Below, one piece after another: positions 25,554 to 34,620 of a DNA stretch of 64,000 nt. Both the position numbers and the translations under genes were made by a program. Every line of letters starts with the position of its first letter. Position 1 is the stretch's first letter. The notes below the pieces were generated by a model. The model made no database searches, was not told the origin of the DNA, and saw only the letters and a program-made list of their open reading frames with translations. Origin of the DNA: Sphingomonas jatrophae (GTDB lineage Bacteria > Pseudomonadota > Alphaproteobacteria > Sphingomonadales > Sphingomonadaceae); NCBI RefSeq assembly GCF_900113315.1, contig NZ_FOZG01000002.1:1240001-1304000 (forward strand). The letters are read 5' to 3'.

Positions 25554-27944
25554 ATGGCGAGCAAGGCAGCGGCGGGCACGGCGATCGTGCGGCCGACCCT
25601 CAAGGACAGTGCAGGCGTGATCGCCGCGCGGACGCGGGCGCTGGCCGGCGCCGCTGCGCTGATCGTGCTGACGCTGGCGCTCGGCTTCGCGCTGGCGAGC
25701 TATTCGGCGGCCGATCCGGCGATCAACACGGCCGCGGGCGGCGCACCGCAGAACGTGTTCGGCCACGCCGGCGCGTGGATTGCGGACCTGCTGCTGAGCA
25801 CGCTCGGGCTCGGTGCGGTGCTGCTGCCGCCCTTCGCGCTGCTGGCGGCGGCACGGCTGTGGCGCGACGGCCGGGTGATCCGGTGGAAGCGGCGGCTGCT
25901 GATCGTGGTTGTGGCGGCGATGCTGCTGGCGGGCGGCCTGTCGCTGCTGCAGGGGCCGCGCGCGGGCGCGCTGCCGGCGGGCTGGGGCGGCGTCACCGGC
26001 ATCGCCATCGGCTGGGGTGTCGAGGCGCTGTCGGCGCTGGCCCCCGGCGAGAGCGTGCGCTGGGCGCGCTTAAGCGGCATGGCGCTGCTGCTGGCAGGCG
26101 GGCCGGCCTTGTGGCTGTGGGGCCTCGGCCTCGATGCGACCGAGCGGGCCAAGATCGCGGCGCTGCGGCCCCGCCGTCGCCGCGCTGCCGCCGATCTGCT
26201 GGCCGCCGGCGACGACGAGCATGACGACCTGCCGTTCGACGCGGAGGAGGACGCCGCACTTGCCGAGGAGCGTGCGGTGGAGCGGGCGATGCACCCTGCG
26301 CCGCGCGCCGCCGTCGCGCCGGTGGAGCCGCGCGATCCGCCGACCATCGTAACGCCCGCTCCCGCACCGAGCACGGCCAAGCGCCCCGCTGGCCCGGCCC
26401 AGCCCAGCCTCGATCTCGGCGACCGCTATCAGCTGCCCCCGCTCGACCTGCTGGCGGAGGCGCCGCCATCGACCGGCCACACGATCGACCGTGCCGCACT
26501 GGAGCGGAACGCCCGGCTGCTGGAAAGCGTGCTGGAGGACTTCAAGGTGAAGGGCCGGATCGTCGAGATCCGCCCCGGTCCCGTCGTCACCATGTACGAA
26601 CTGGAGCCGGAGGCGGGCATCAAGGCGAGCCGCGTCGTCGCGCTGGCAGACGACATCGCGCGCAACATGTCGGCCTTGTCCGCCCGCATCGCGACGATCC
26701 CGGGGCGCACCGTGATCGGCATCGAGCTGCCCAACGTTAAGCGCGAGGCGGTGGTGCTGCACGAACTGGTGGCGAGCGACGGCTTCGCCGAGCATGGCGG
26801 CGCGCTGCCGATCATCCTCGGCAAGAATATCGCCGGCGATGCGGTGATCGCGGATCTGGCGCCCATGCCGCACCTGCTGGTCGCGGGCACCACCGGCTCG
26901 GGCAAGTCGGTCGGCCTCAACTGCATGATCCTGTCGCTGCTCTACAAGCTGACGCCGGCGCAGTGCCGCATGATCATGATCGATCCGAAGATGCTGGAAC
27001 TCAGCATCTACGATGACATCCCCCACCTCCTGTCGCCCGTCGTCACCGAGCCGCAGAAGGCGATCCGCGCGCTGAAATGGGCGGTGGAGCAGATGGAGGA
27101 GCGCTATCGCATGATGGCGAGCGTCTCCGTCCGCAGCCTCGCCTCGTTCAACGAGAAGGTGCGCGCGGCCAAGGCACGTGGCCAGCAGCTCGGCCGCCGC
27201 GTGCAGACCGGCTATGACGGCGAGACGGGCCAGCCCATCTACGAGGAGGAGACGCTCGCCTACGAGGTGCTGCCGCAGATCGTGGTGGTGGTGGACGAGC
27301 TGGCCGACCTGATGATGACCGCCGGCAAGGAGGTGGAATTCCTCATCCAGCGGCTGGCGCAGAAGGCGCGCGCGGCGGGCATCCACCTGATCATGGCGAC
27401 GCAGCGGCCGTCGGTCGACGTCATCACCGGCGTCATCAAGGCGAACCTGCCGACGCGGATCAGCTTCCACGTCACCTCCAAGATCGATTCGCGCACCATC
27501 CTGGGCGAGCAGGGTGCAGAGCAGCTGCTGGGCAAGGGCGACATGCTCTACATGCCCGGCGGCAAGCAGATCGCGCGCGTCCACGGGCCGTTCGTGTCCG
27601 ACGACGAGGTGCGCGGCGTGGCGGACCATTGGCGCGCGCAAGGGCAGCCCGACTATATCTCCTCCGTCACCGAGGAGCCGGAGGATGGCGGCTGGGCGAT
27701 GGAAGGCGCGCCCTCCGGCCCCGACGATCCCGAGACGGCGACCTATCGCCGTGCGGTGCAGCTGGTGGTCGACAACAAGAAGGCGTCGACCAGCTGGCTG
27801 CAGCGCCAGCTGCGCGTCGGCTACAACAGCGCGGCGCGGCTGATCGAGCGGATGGAGAAAGATTCGATCATCTCGTCGCCCGACCATGTCGGCCGGCGCG
27901 AGGTGATGATCGAGCCCGAAGAGGTGTCGCGCTACGTCAACTGA
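25554..27944 (+). CDS. ftsK: DNA translocase FtsK
   Basis: Septum-anchored DNA pump that clears and aligns chromosome ends at division. The 796-residue product has four or so N-terminal membrane helices (to about residue 185), a proline/alanine-rich linker, and the motor domains: alpha (EIRPGPVVTMYELEPEAGIK), beta with Walker A AGTTGSGKSVGLN (about residue 445) and Walker B VVVVDELADLMM. The C-terminal gamma winged helix (WLQRQLRVGYNSAARLIERME) recognises KOPS sites. The ATG at 25554 is preferred over an upstream TTG at 25473, which would add an odd basic leader. Confidence 0.95.
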   Translation: MASKAAAGTAIVRPTLKDSAGVIAARTRALAGAAALIVLTLALGFALASYSAADPAINTAAGGAPQNVFGHAGAWIADLLLSTLGLGAVLLPPFALLAAARLWRDGRVIRWKRRLLIVVVAAMLLAGGLSLLQGPRAGALPAGWGGVTGIAIGWGVEALSALAPGESVRWARLSGMALLLAGGPALWLWGLGLDATERAKIAALRPRRRRAAADLLAAGDDEHDDLPFDAEEDAALAEERAVERAMHPAPRAAVAPVEPRDPPTIVTPAPAPSTAKRPAGPAQPSLDLGDRYQLPPLDLLAEAPPSTGHTIDRAALERNARLLESVLEDFKVKGRIVEIRPGPVVTMYELEPEAGIKASRVVALADDIARNMSALSARIATIPGRTVIGIELPNVKREAVVLHELVASDGFAEHGGALPIILGKNIAGDAVIADLAPMPHLLVAGTTGSGKSVGLNCMILSLLYKLTPAQCRMIMIDPKMLELSIYDDIPHLLSPVVTEPQKAIRALKWAVEQMEERYRMMASVSVRSLASFNEKVRAAKARGQQLGRRVQTGYDGETGQPIYEEETLAYEVLPQIVVVVDELADLMMTAGKEVEFLIQRLAQKARAAGIHLIMATQRPSVDVITGVIKANLPTRISFHVTSKIDSRTILGEQGAEQLLGKGDMLYMPGGKQIARVHGPFVSDDEVRGVADHWRAQGQPDYISSVTEEPEDGGWAMEGAPSGPDDPETATYRRAVQLVVDNKKASTSWLQRQLRVGYNSAARLIERMEKDSIISSPDHVGRREVMIEPEEVSRYVN

Positions 27945-27987
27945 GGAGGTCCCCTCTACGGGCGGCGGACAATGCGGCGACCGCTTG

Positions 27988-28494
27988 ATGTCCTTCCTTC
28001 CCACCGTTGTGGCGTTGACCCAAGCGGATGCCGCCGCAGTCGCAAAGCTGTTCGGCCGCTGTGCCAGATACTTTCTCCTCCAGGATGGCGAGCCGGCGGG
28101 CATGGCGGACGCTCATGCAGTGTTCACCGACGTGCCGCCCGGCCACGATGCGCGCGAGAAGATGGTGCTGGGCTGCTGGGCCGGCTGCGACCTGCTCGGG
28201 GTGGCGGAGATCCTGCGCGACTATCCCGATACGGGCGTCTGGTATCTGGGCTTCCTGATTGTGGATGAGGCAGCACGGGGTCGCGGGGTGGGCTGCGCGC
28301 TCTATGCCGCGGTCGAGGATCGGGCGGCGCGTGCCGGCGCGAGCGAGATTCGGCTGGCGGTTCTGGAGGACAATACGGCCGGCGCGCGCTTCTGGTGCGC
28401 GCGCGGTTTTGCCGAGATCCGGCGCGTCGGGCCGGACACCTTCAAGCGGCGGCGCCACCGTCGGATCGAATTCGGCCGCCGGATCGAGCCGTAA
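27988..28494 (+). CDS. GNAT-family N-acetyltransferase
   Basis: A 168-residue single-domain GNAT enzyme. The acetyl-CoA pyrophosphate loop is in VDEAARGRGVGCALYAAVE, followed by the family's C-terminal LEDNTAGARFWCARGFAEI. The acceptor cannot be predicted; both small molecules and protein amines are possible. Same strand as ftsK, 43 bases downstream, and convergent with an HPP-family gene. The ATG at 27988 is used; a TTG directly before it would add one residue. Confidence 0.88.
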   Translation: MSFLPTVVALTQADAAAVAKLFGRCARYFLLQDGEPAGMADAHAVFTDVPPGHDAREKMVLGCWAGCDLLGVAEILRDYPDTGVWYLGFLIVDEAARGRGVGCALYAAVEDRAARAGASEIRLAVLEDNTAGARFWCARGFAEIRRVGPDTFKRRRHRRIEFGRRIEP

Positions 28495-28506
28495 TGATCG
28501 GCGGGG

Positions 28507-29193
28507 TCAGCGCGTGCCTGCGCGACGGCGCCTCGCGTGCGTCTCTGCGGTGGCGAGCAGCAGGTCGAGATCGGCGCGATCGATGTCGAAACTTTCGTGC
28601 ATGTCGGCCAGAGCGAGATCGAGATCCTCCGGCGCGAAGCCCGCGGCGCGTTCCGCCGCGGCGACGACCGCGGGGGCGGCGGGGCGGTGCGGATAGCTGT
28701 GTCCGCGCAGCCGGTGGAACGCCACGGCGAGCAGGACGAGCAGCAGCGAGTTGATCCCGACCGGGGCAAAGGCGAAACCGAAGCCTGCGGCGTGGATCGG
28801 TGCGCCGCCGATCACCGCCGTCAGCGCCGCCGCGCCGCCGGGGGGGTGGAGGCAGCGCAGCAGCGACATGGCGACGATCGCCGCCCCAACCGCCACGCCC
28901 GCGGCGATGCCCGCGTCCGGAATCGTCCGATAAACGGCAACGCCGACCAGCGCAGAGACGGTGTTGCCGCCGATCACCGACCAGGGTTGTGCCAGCGGGC
29001 TGGCCGGGACGGCGAAGGCGAGCACGGCGGATGCGCCGAGCGGAGCGACGATCGCCGGCAGCCGTGCGCCCCAAGGCAGGTGCGCGCACAGCGCGTAGGT
29101 GACAGCCAGCCCGAGCGCCGCGCCTGCTGCCGTGGCAAGCCGCTCGCCCAAGGTCGCGCCGGCGAGGATGGGTCTGAACAGTTTGACTGGCAT
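28507..29193 (-). CDS. HPP-family integral membrane protein
   Basis: A 228-residue membrane protein with about five hydrophobic helices and the family's defining motif CLHPPGGAAAL (here about residues 114-124). HPP proteins have been linked to nitrite transport in plastids and cyanobacteria, but most bacterial members are uncharacterised, so no substrate is assigned. The C-terminal about 60 residues are hydrophilic and acidic (PEDLDLALADMHESFDIDRADLDLLLA) and probably cytoplasmic. Lies downstream of recF and the ZIP gene on the same strand, 89 bases from the latter. Confidence 0.87.
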   Translation of the reverse strand: MPVKLFRPILAGATLGERLATAAGAALGLAVTYALCAHLPWGARLPAIVAPLGASAVLAFAVPASPLAQPWSVIGGNTVSALVGVAVYRTIPDAGIAAGVAVGAAIVAMSLLRCLHPPGGAAALTAVIGGAPIHAAGFGFAFAPVGINSLLLVLLAVAFHRLRGHSYPHRPAAPAVVAAAERAAGFAPEDLDLALADMHESFDIDRADLDLLLATAETHARRRRAGTR

Positions 29194-29282
29194 GCCGCTT
29201 CCCCCGCGCGTTCACGAAAGCGCCGTGCCGCGTCCCCGGCGCGCGGTCATGCGAGTTTCTCTGCGGGCCTCGATAGCGGGGC

Positions 29283-30038
29283 TCAGCCGCCCAGCTTGGA
29301 GAGAAGGAAGGCGCCGAGGAAACCGGCCACGGCGATCAGGCCCGACGCTTCATGCGATTCGGAGGCCGCCTCGGGGATCATGGTGTCGATCAGCATGGCA
29401 AGGATCGCGCCCGCCGCGACGCTGGTGATCGCCGCCACCGTCACCGGCGCCGCGCCCGCCAGCGCGACATTGCCGATCAGCGCGGCCAGCCCGGAGACGA
29501 GCGCGATCCCACCCCACAAGGCGAAGACATAGCCGACCCGGTGGCCCGACGCCTTGAGGCCCGCCGCGCTCGACAGGCCTTCGGGCACGTTGGACAGGAA
29601 GACGGCGATCACCGTCACCCAGCTGACCGCGCCGCCGCCCAGCAGGCTGACGCCGATCACCACCGATTCGGGGATGCCATCCAGCAGCGCGCCGATAGCG
29701 ATGGCGGTGCCCGCCTCCTGCCCGGCGGGGGCCTGATCCTTGTCCGCACCCGAGCGCTTGCGATGCCGCGCGCCGTTGCGCGAGACGATGATGTTGGCGA
29801 CCGTATAGAGGGCGGCACCGCCCAGAGCGCCGAGTGCGGAGGGGCCAAAGCCGCCCTGCCTGTAGGCCTCGTCCATCAGGTCGAACGCGACTGCCGAGAT
29901 CAGCACGCCCGCGCCGACCGCCATGACATAGGCGATGGCCCGCTGCGGCAGCCTGGCAAACCAGCCGATGGCCGCGCCGATCAGCAGCGCCGATCCGCCG
30001 ACCAGCCCCCAGAAACCTGCCGCAAGTGCCATGCTCAT
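29283..30038 (-). CDS. ZIP-family metal transporter
   Basis: A 251-residue membrane protein of the ZIP type, predicted to move divalent metals such as zinc towards the cytoplasm. The paired metal-site helices are visible as [14 protein letters not shown] and [14 protein letters not shown], with the hydrophilic variable loop ([18 protein letters not shown]) after helix 3. Seven or eight helices are expected. Its ATG overlaps the recF stop as ATGA, so it is translationally coupled to recF, an unusual partnership. An internal ATG two codons in is a possible alternative start. Substrate metal not decidable from sequence. Confidence 0.88.
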   Translation of the reverse strand: MSMALAAGFWGLVGGSALLIGAAIGWFARLPQRAIAYVMAVGAGVLISAVAFDLMDEAYRQGGFGPSALGALGGAALYTVANIIVSRNGARHRKRSGADKDQAPAGQEAGTAIAIGALLDGIPESVVIGVSLLGGGAVSWVTVIAVFLSNVPEGLSSAAGLKASGHRVGYVFALWGGIALVSGLAALIGNVALAGAAPVTVAAITSVAAGAILAMLIDTMIPEAASESHEASGLIAVAGFLGAFLLSKLGG

Positions 30039-31129
30039 GCCGTCGCTCCGATCACTCCATGCTCAACCGTCAGACGGCAGGCATGGCTCCCGAGCGCCGC
30101 GAAGGGTTCGGGCTCGGTGCCGGTCAGCCAGACCTGCCCGCCCGATCCTTCCAGCCGGGCGAACAAGGCGGCACGGCGGGCAGGATCGAGATGCGCGGCA
30201 ACCTCGTCGAGCAGCAGAATCGGGCGGGTGCCGCGCGCATCGGCGACGAGGTCGGCATGGGCGAGGACGAGGCCGACCAGCAGCGCCTTCTGCTCGCCGG
30301 TGGAGCAGCGTGCGGCGGGCTGGCCCGCGCTGCCCGCGCCGCCGGCGGGCTTGTCGAGGTGCGTGACGAGCAGGTCCACGCGGTGCGGCCCGGCGAGCGC
30401 GCGGCCGGCCGCAACGTCGCGCCCGCGTGAGGCGCGCAGCGTGCGGGCGAGATCGGCGCCGTCCCAGCCCTCCAGCGCAAGGCCGGCCCGCGCGAAGGGC
30501 CCGGCGGGCGCGGCGGCGAGGCGTTCGGCCAAGCGCGACACGGTGGCGACGCGTGCGGCGTGCAGCGCGGTGCCATGCTCGGCCATTCCCGCCTCCAGCG
30601 CGGCGAGCCAGTCGGGATCGGCGCCCTCGGGTTCGGCGAGCAGGCGATTGCGCGCACGCATGGCGGCCTCGTAGCGCGCGGCGTGGGTGCCGTGGGCGGG
30701 ATCGAGCGCCAGCACCAGCCGGTCGAGAAAGCGGCGTCGGCCGCCCGGGCTTTCGGTGAACAGCCGGTCCATGGCGGGGGTGAGCCAGAGCAGAGCGAGC
30801 CGCTCCGCCAGCGCAGCGGCCGAGGCGGTCGCGCCGTTGACGCGCACCTGTCGACGCTCGGGCGCGGCGGCGAGCGTACCGGTGCCGATGCGATCCCCAC
30901 CGCCGAGCTCTGCGGCGACGGCGAAATTGCCCGGACCTTCGCTGCGCGCCATCTCCGACAATGCGGCGCCGCGCAGGCCGCGCCCTGGGGCAAGCAGCGA
31001 CAGCGCTTCCAGCACATTGGTCTTGCCCGCGCCATTCTCCCCGGTCAGCACGACGATGCCTGGTCCGGCATCGAGCGCGGCGGTGGCGTAGGAGCGGAAA
31101 TCGGTGAGGAGCAAGCGGCGAACGGCCAT
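30035..31129 (-). CDS. recF: DNA replication/repair protein RecF
   Basis: SMC-like ATPase that loads RecA at single-strand gaps through RecFOR. The 364-residue protein shows Walker [16 protein letters not shown], the RecF-typical start [11 protein letters not shown], the signature [13 protein letters not shown] and Walker [13 protein letters not shown]. Not next to dnaA/dnaN/gyrB as in many bacteria, which is usual in sphingomonads. The stop overlaps the ZIP transporter start. Divergent from a secreted protein gene. Confidence 0.95.
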   Translation of the reverse strand: MAVRRLLLTDFRSYATAALDAGPGIVVLTGENGAGKTNVLEALSLLAPGRGLRGAALSEMARSEGPGNFAVAAELGGGDRIGTGTLAAAPERRQVRVNGATASAAALAERLALLWLTPAMDRLFTESPGGRRRFLDRLVLALDPAHGTHAARYEAAMRARNRLLAEPEGADPDWLAALEAGMAEHGTALHAARVATVSRLAERLAAAPAGPFARAGLALEGWDGADLARTLRASRGRDVAAGRALAGPHRVDLLVTHLDKPAGGAGSAGQPAARCSTGEQKALLVGLVLAHADLVADARGTRPILLLDEVAAHLDPARRAALFARLEGSGGQVWLTGTEPEPFAALGSHACRLTVEHGVIGATA

Positions 31130-31209
31130 GACGGGCCCTTAACGCAGCAGCGCGCGCGGGGGCAGCACGACGTTGCGGAGCGCAAGCGAGCGCGGCTAGG
31201 CTGGCGTCC

Positions 31210-31920
31210 ATGTCGCCGTTCCGCACCTCCGTTCGGCTGTTGCCGCTCCTGCTGTCTCTCGCCGCGCCGGCTTTGGCGGGAACGCGGGCGACCTATGTCG
31301 GGCAGGATGGCGGGCGCGTGATCGTTGAGGTGGCGGACAATGGCGACGCGCGCGTCGGGACGCCGGGTGCGGAGGATTATGGGCTGCTGGTCGGCGGGCG
31401 GTTCCACGTCGTGGGCCTGCGCGACGGCCGTCTGACGGTGGCACGGGCGGAGGACGTGGCGACCGCGATCGGGCGGGTGGTGCCGCCGATCTTCGCGCGC
31501 CGCCCCTCGTCGCCTGCCCAGACGCCCGCACAGAAGATCGAGCCGGATGGGATCGCGGACGTGGCGGGCCGGCCAGGGCGGCGCTTCCGCGTCTCGCCCC
31601 GTCCTGCGGGGCAAGACCGGCTGGTGGTGAGCGACGATCCGGCGCTCAAACCCGTTGGTGCGGCCTTGGAGGGCTTCTCCACCGCGGCGCTGCTGCCGAT
31701 GGCGGTGCTGCTCGGCCCCGCGGCGGCCACGACGACGCGGGACATACAGGCGATGTTCGCGCTGGGAACGCCGCTGGAGACACCGGACGGGCTGACGCTG
31801 ACCGCGGTCGACACGGTTGACGTTCCGGCCGAGCGGGTGCGCCTGCCCGCGCCGCCCATATCGCTGGAGACGCTTGAGGCGGACCTGCGGGCAGGCCTGA
31901 TCGGAGCTTCTCCGCGCTAG
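31210..31920 (+). CDS. Secreted protein of unknown function
   Basis: A 236-residue protein beginning with a clear Sec signal peptide (MSPFRTSVRLLPLLLSLAAPALAG). The mature part is rich in beta-favouring segments (ATYVGQDGGRVIVEVADNGDA) with a proline-rich middle (RRPSSPAQTPAQKIEPDG). A hydrophobic patch around ALLPMAVLLGPAAA is too short and interrupted to be a sure membrane helix. No recognised domain. It stands alone between divergent recF and a PLP-enzyme gene on the same strand 132 bases downstream. Confidence 0.75.
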   Translation: MSPFRTSVRLLPLLLSLAAPALAGTRATYVGQDGGRVIVEVADNGDARVGTPGAEDYGLLVGGRFHVVGLRDGRLTVARAEDVATAIGRVVPPIFARRPSSPAQTPAQKIEPDGIADVAGRPGRRFRVSPRPAGQDRLVVSDDPALKPVGAALEGFSTAALLPMAVLLGPAAATTTRDIQAMFALGTPLETPDGLTLTAVDTVDVPAERVRLPAPPISLETLEADLRAGLIGASPR

Positions 31921-32052
31921 ATCGCGCCCGGCGTGCGACGGGGCCGGTCTGCGATGCGCCAGGTCCGCCACGCACGCCCTTATGCGTCACGATAATCGTC
32001 GATAGGCTCGGCCCCAGTATGGCGCAGAGAGCGCCCCGAGATGGAGACGATG

Positions 32053-33390
32053 ATGAGCGACGAAACGCCGGGAACCGCCGGCACCGAGGCGGACCTGACC
32101 GCGGTGGCCGCGCCGACGCAGCGCCGCCGGCCCAAGCCCGAGGTGATGGAGATTGGCGGCCGCCGCCTCTCCCCCGCCACGCTGATGATGGGGCACGGCT
32201 ATGATCCGACGCTGTCGGAGGGCAGCCTTAAGCCGCCCATCTTCCTCACCTCCACCTTCGTGTTCGAGAATGCAGCGGCCGGCAAACGCCATTTCGAGGG
32301 CGTGACGGGCAAGCGGCCGGGCGGGGCGGAGGGGCTCGTCTATTCGCGCTTCAACGGTCCCAACCAGGAGATCTTGGAAGACCGGCTCGGCATCTGGGAG
32401 GATGCGGAGGACGCGCTCACCTTCTCGTCCGGCATGGCCGCGATCGCGACGGTGCTGCTGGCGCATGTGCGGCCGGGCGACACGATCGTCCACTCCGCCC
32501 CGCTCTATGCCGCGACGGAGACGCTGATCGGCAAGGTGCTCGGCCGATTCGGTGTCCACTGGCTGGACTTTCCGGCGGGCGCCAGCCGGGCGGAGATCGA
32601 CGCGGTGCTGGCCAAGGCCAATGCCGGCCGCGTCGCGCTCATCTATCTCGAAAGTCCCGCCAACCCGACCAACGCGCTGGTCGACGTGGAGGCGGTGGCC
32701 GCCGCGCGCGACGCGATCTTCACCGGCGCCGACAAGCCGCCGATCGTGATCGACAACACCTTCCTCGGGCCCCTCTGGCAGAAGCCGCTGAAGCACGGCG
32801 CGGACCTCGTCCTCTACAGCCTGACCAAATATGCCGGCGGCCATTCGGATCTGGTGGCGGGCGGCGCGGTGGGCGCCAAAGCGGTAATCGATCCGGTGCG
32901 CGCGATGCGCAACACGATCGGCACGATCACCGATCCCAACACCGCCTGGATGCTGCTCCGCTCGCTGGAGACGCTGGAGCTGCGGATGAGCCGCGCGGGC
33001 GAGAATGCGGCCAAGGTGTGCGCGTTCCTGCGCGATCATCCGAAGGTGGAACGCGTCGGCTATCTCGGCTTCCTCGATCCGGACTCGAGCCAGGGCGACA
33101 TCTATCGCCGCCACTGCACGGGCGCGGGATCGACCTTCTCGCTGATCCTGCGCGGCGGCGAGGCGGAGAGCTTCCGCTTCCTCGATGCGCTGAAGATCGC
33201 CAAGCTGGCCGTCAGCCTCGGCGGCACCGAGACGCTGGCGAGCCACCCCGCGGCGATGACGCACCTGTCCGTGCCCGACGCGCGGAAGGCAGCGCTGGGG
33301 ATCGGCGACAATCTGGTGCGCATCTCCATCGGCGTGGAGGATGCGGACGACCTGATCGCCGATTTCAAGCAGGCGCTGGACGCGATCTGA
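32053..33390 (+). CDS. Cystathionine gamma-synthase/methionine gamma-lyase family PLP enzyme
   Basis: Cys/Met-metabolism PLP-dependent enzyme of 445 residues. It has the family blocks LVYSRFNGPNQEILEDRL, the cofactor ring-stacking region SAPLYAATETL, DNTFLGPLWQ, the PLP lysine in YSLTKYAGGHSD, and the late SLGGTETLASHPAAMTHL. It may be a cystathionine gamma-synthase, methionine gamma-lyase or sulfhydrylase; sequence inspection does not decide. The first about 30 residues are a hydrophilic extension. I chose the ATG at 32053 because GGAGA lies five bases before it; ATGs at 32041 and 32050 are alternatives. No SAM or other riboswitch is apparent in the leader. Confidence 0.9.
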   Translation: MSDETPGTAGTEADLTAVAAPTQRRRPKPEVMEIGGRRLSPATLMMGHGYDPTLSEGSLKPPIFLTSTFVFENAAAGKRHFEGVTGKRPGGAEGLVYSRFNGPNQEILEDRLGIWEDAEDALTFSSGMAAIATVLLAHVRPGDTIVHSAPLYAATETLIGKVLGRFGVHWLDFPAGASRAEIDAVLAKANAGRVALIYLESPANPTNALVDVEAVAAARDAIFTGADKPPIVIDNTFLGPLWQKPLKHGADLVLYSLTKYAGGHSDLVAGGAVGAKAVIDPVRAMRNTIGTITDPNTAWMLLRSLETLELRMSRAGENAAKVCAFLRDHPKVERVGYLGFLDPDSSQGDIYRRHCTGAGSTFSLILRGGEAESFRFLDALKIAKLAVSLGGTETLASHPAAMTHLSVPDARKAALGIGDNLVRISIGVEDADDLIADFKQALDAI

Positions 33391-33461
33391 CCGCTTAACC
33401 CCGGCTTAGCCGCACTGCCTTATGACGGTGGGGCGGCTTGGCCGGCGGGGAGGGGCGAGCG

Positions 33462-33782
33462 ATGTGGAGCGATGTCGGCTGGAAGGTGGCCGTACTGCTG
33501 GTGCCGCTCGCAGCCTTTCTCACCGGCCTCTTCGTCGCGCCGCATTTCGGTCCCGCCCGCCGCGGCTGGCTGATCGGCGGCGCGCTCACCCTGCTGCCGC
33601 CGGCGATCTGGCTCGCGCTCTATCGGGCGGCATCGGGCACCGGCTGCTCGGGTGGCGATTGCGCCGGCGCGATAATCTTCATGCTGCTGCTGGCGGTGCC
33701 GTTCGCGCTGGCCGCACTGCTCGGCGTCGGCGTGCTGCTGCGCACGCTGATCGGCAGCGTCGTGCGAGCGGTGTCGGCCTGA
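33462..33782 (+). CDS. Small multi-spanning membrane protein
   Basis: A 106-residue hypothetical protein with three predicted membrane helices (about residues 8-28, 36-54 and 69-96) and a loop with two cysteines (GTGCSGGDCAG). The ATG at 33462 follows a GGGGAGGGG sequence. Lies 71 bases downstream of the PLP-enzyme gene on the same strand and upstream of a two-component system. No family recognised. Confidence 0.65.
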   Translation: MWSDVGWKVAVLLVPLAAFLTGLFVAPHFGPARRGWLIGGALTLLPPAIWLALYRAASGTGCSGGDCAGAIIFMLLLAVPFALAALLGVGVLLRTLIGSVVRAVSA

Positions 33783-33896
33783 GCAGCGCGCCCCGTCTGC
33801 GTCCCTGCGGTTACGAACCGTTGCTCCCGCGTGCTGCAGTGCAGAAATATCGGTCCGCGGTTGACCCTTTCCCGCGCTAAACCTAGCTCAATCCGC

Positions 33897-34607
33897 ATGA
33901 CTGCTCCCACGATCCTGCTGGTCGAGGACGACCCGCCGCTCCGCACCCTCACCGCCCGCGCGTTGCAGGAGCATGGCTATACGGTGCGGCCCGCGGCGAC
34001 GGGTGCCGAGATGTGGATCGCGTTCGACAACGGGCCGGTCGATCTCGTGCTGCTCGACATCATGCTGCCCGGCACCAACGGCATCGATCTGTGCCGCGAG
34101 ATCCGGCGCAAGTCGGACGTGCCGATCATCTTCATCTCGGCCAAGGGCAGCGAGGCGGATCGCGTGCTGGGGCTGGAACTCGGCGCGGACGATTATCTCG
34201 CCAAGCCGTTCGGCACGCGCGAGCTGATCGCGCGGGTGCGTGCAGTGCTGCGCCGCGGCGGGCTGGAGCGGGGTCCGAGCGAACCGCGCGAGCGCGAGGC
34301 CCATTTCGACGGCTGGGTGGTGAGCTTCCCGCGGCGCGAGCTGAAGTCCCCGAGCGGTGCGCTGGTCGAGCTGACGGGTGCCGAGTTCGACCTGCTGGCG
34401 AGCTTCCTCAGCCATCCCGGCCGCGTGATCGCGCGCGAACGGCTGATCGAGCTGTCGCGCACGCGGCTGGGCGACTCGTCGGACCGGTCGGTCGACGTGC
34501 TGGTCAGCCGGCTGCGGCGCAAGCTGTCCGCCGCCGGGCAGCCCGCGCCGATCACGACGGTGCGCGGCATCGGCTACATGCTGAATACCGAGGTGGAGCG
34601 CGCGTGA
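33897..34607 (+). CDS. OmpR-family response regulator
   Basis: A 236-residue DNA-binding response regulator. The receiver domain (about 5-118) has the acidic pair E10-D11-D12, phospho-acceptor D54 in VLLDIMLPG, and K103 in DYLAKPFG. The OmpR-type winged helix occupies about 135-232 (LTGAEFDLLASFL, SRLRRKL, VRGIGYML). The ATG at 33897 begins the receiver; an upstream ATG at 33831 adds an unrelated leader. It is 13 bases upstream of its cognate sensor kinase. The regulon is not apparent from the surroundings, though the carbonic anhydrase operon follows. Confidence 0.93.
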   Translation: MTAPTILLVEDDPPLRTLTARALQEHGYTVRPAATGAEMWIAFDNGPVDLVLLDIMLPGTNGIDLCREIRRKSDVPIIFISAKGSEADRVLGLELGADDYLAKPFGTRELIARVRAVLRRGGLERGPSEPREREAHFDGWVVSFPRRELKSPSGALVELTGAEFDLLASFLSHPGRVIARERLIELSRTRLGDSSDRSVDVLVSRLRRKLSAAGQPAPITTVRGIGYMLNTEVERA

Positions 34608-34620
34608 CGCCTCGGGCCGC

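Noticed and set aside
26070-28103. A 677-codon open frame antisense to ftsK
   Set aside because: Another GC-rich shadow; no motif, and FtsK is complete in the sense direction.
28478-28502. Short inverted repeat between the convergent GNAT and HPP genes
   Set aside because: The stem is interrupted by a bulge and overlaps the GNAT coding end; too weak to call a terminator.
31921-32052. Possible SAM-type riboswitch before the PLP sulfur-amino-acid enzyme
   Set aside because: I could not find the conserved core or pairing of any SAM riboswitch class in the 132-base leader.
33861-33889. TTGACC with a possible -10 upstream of the response regulator
   Set aside because: The -10 candidate matches only half of the consensus at proper spacing; not reported as a promoter.
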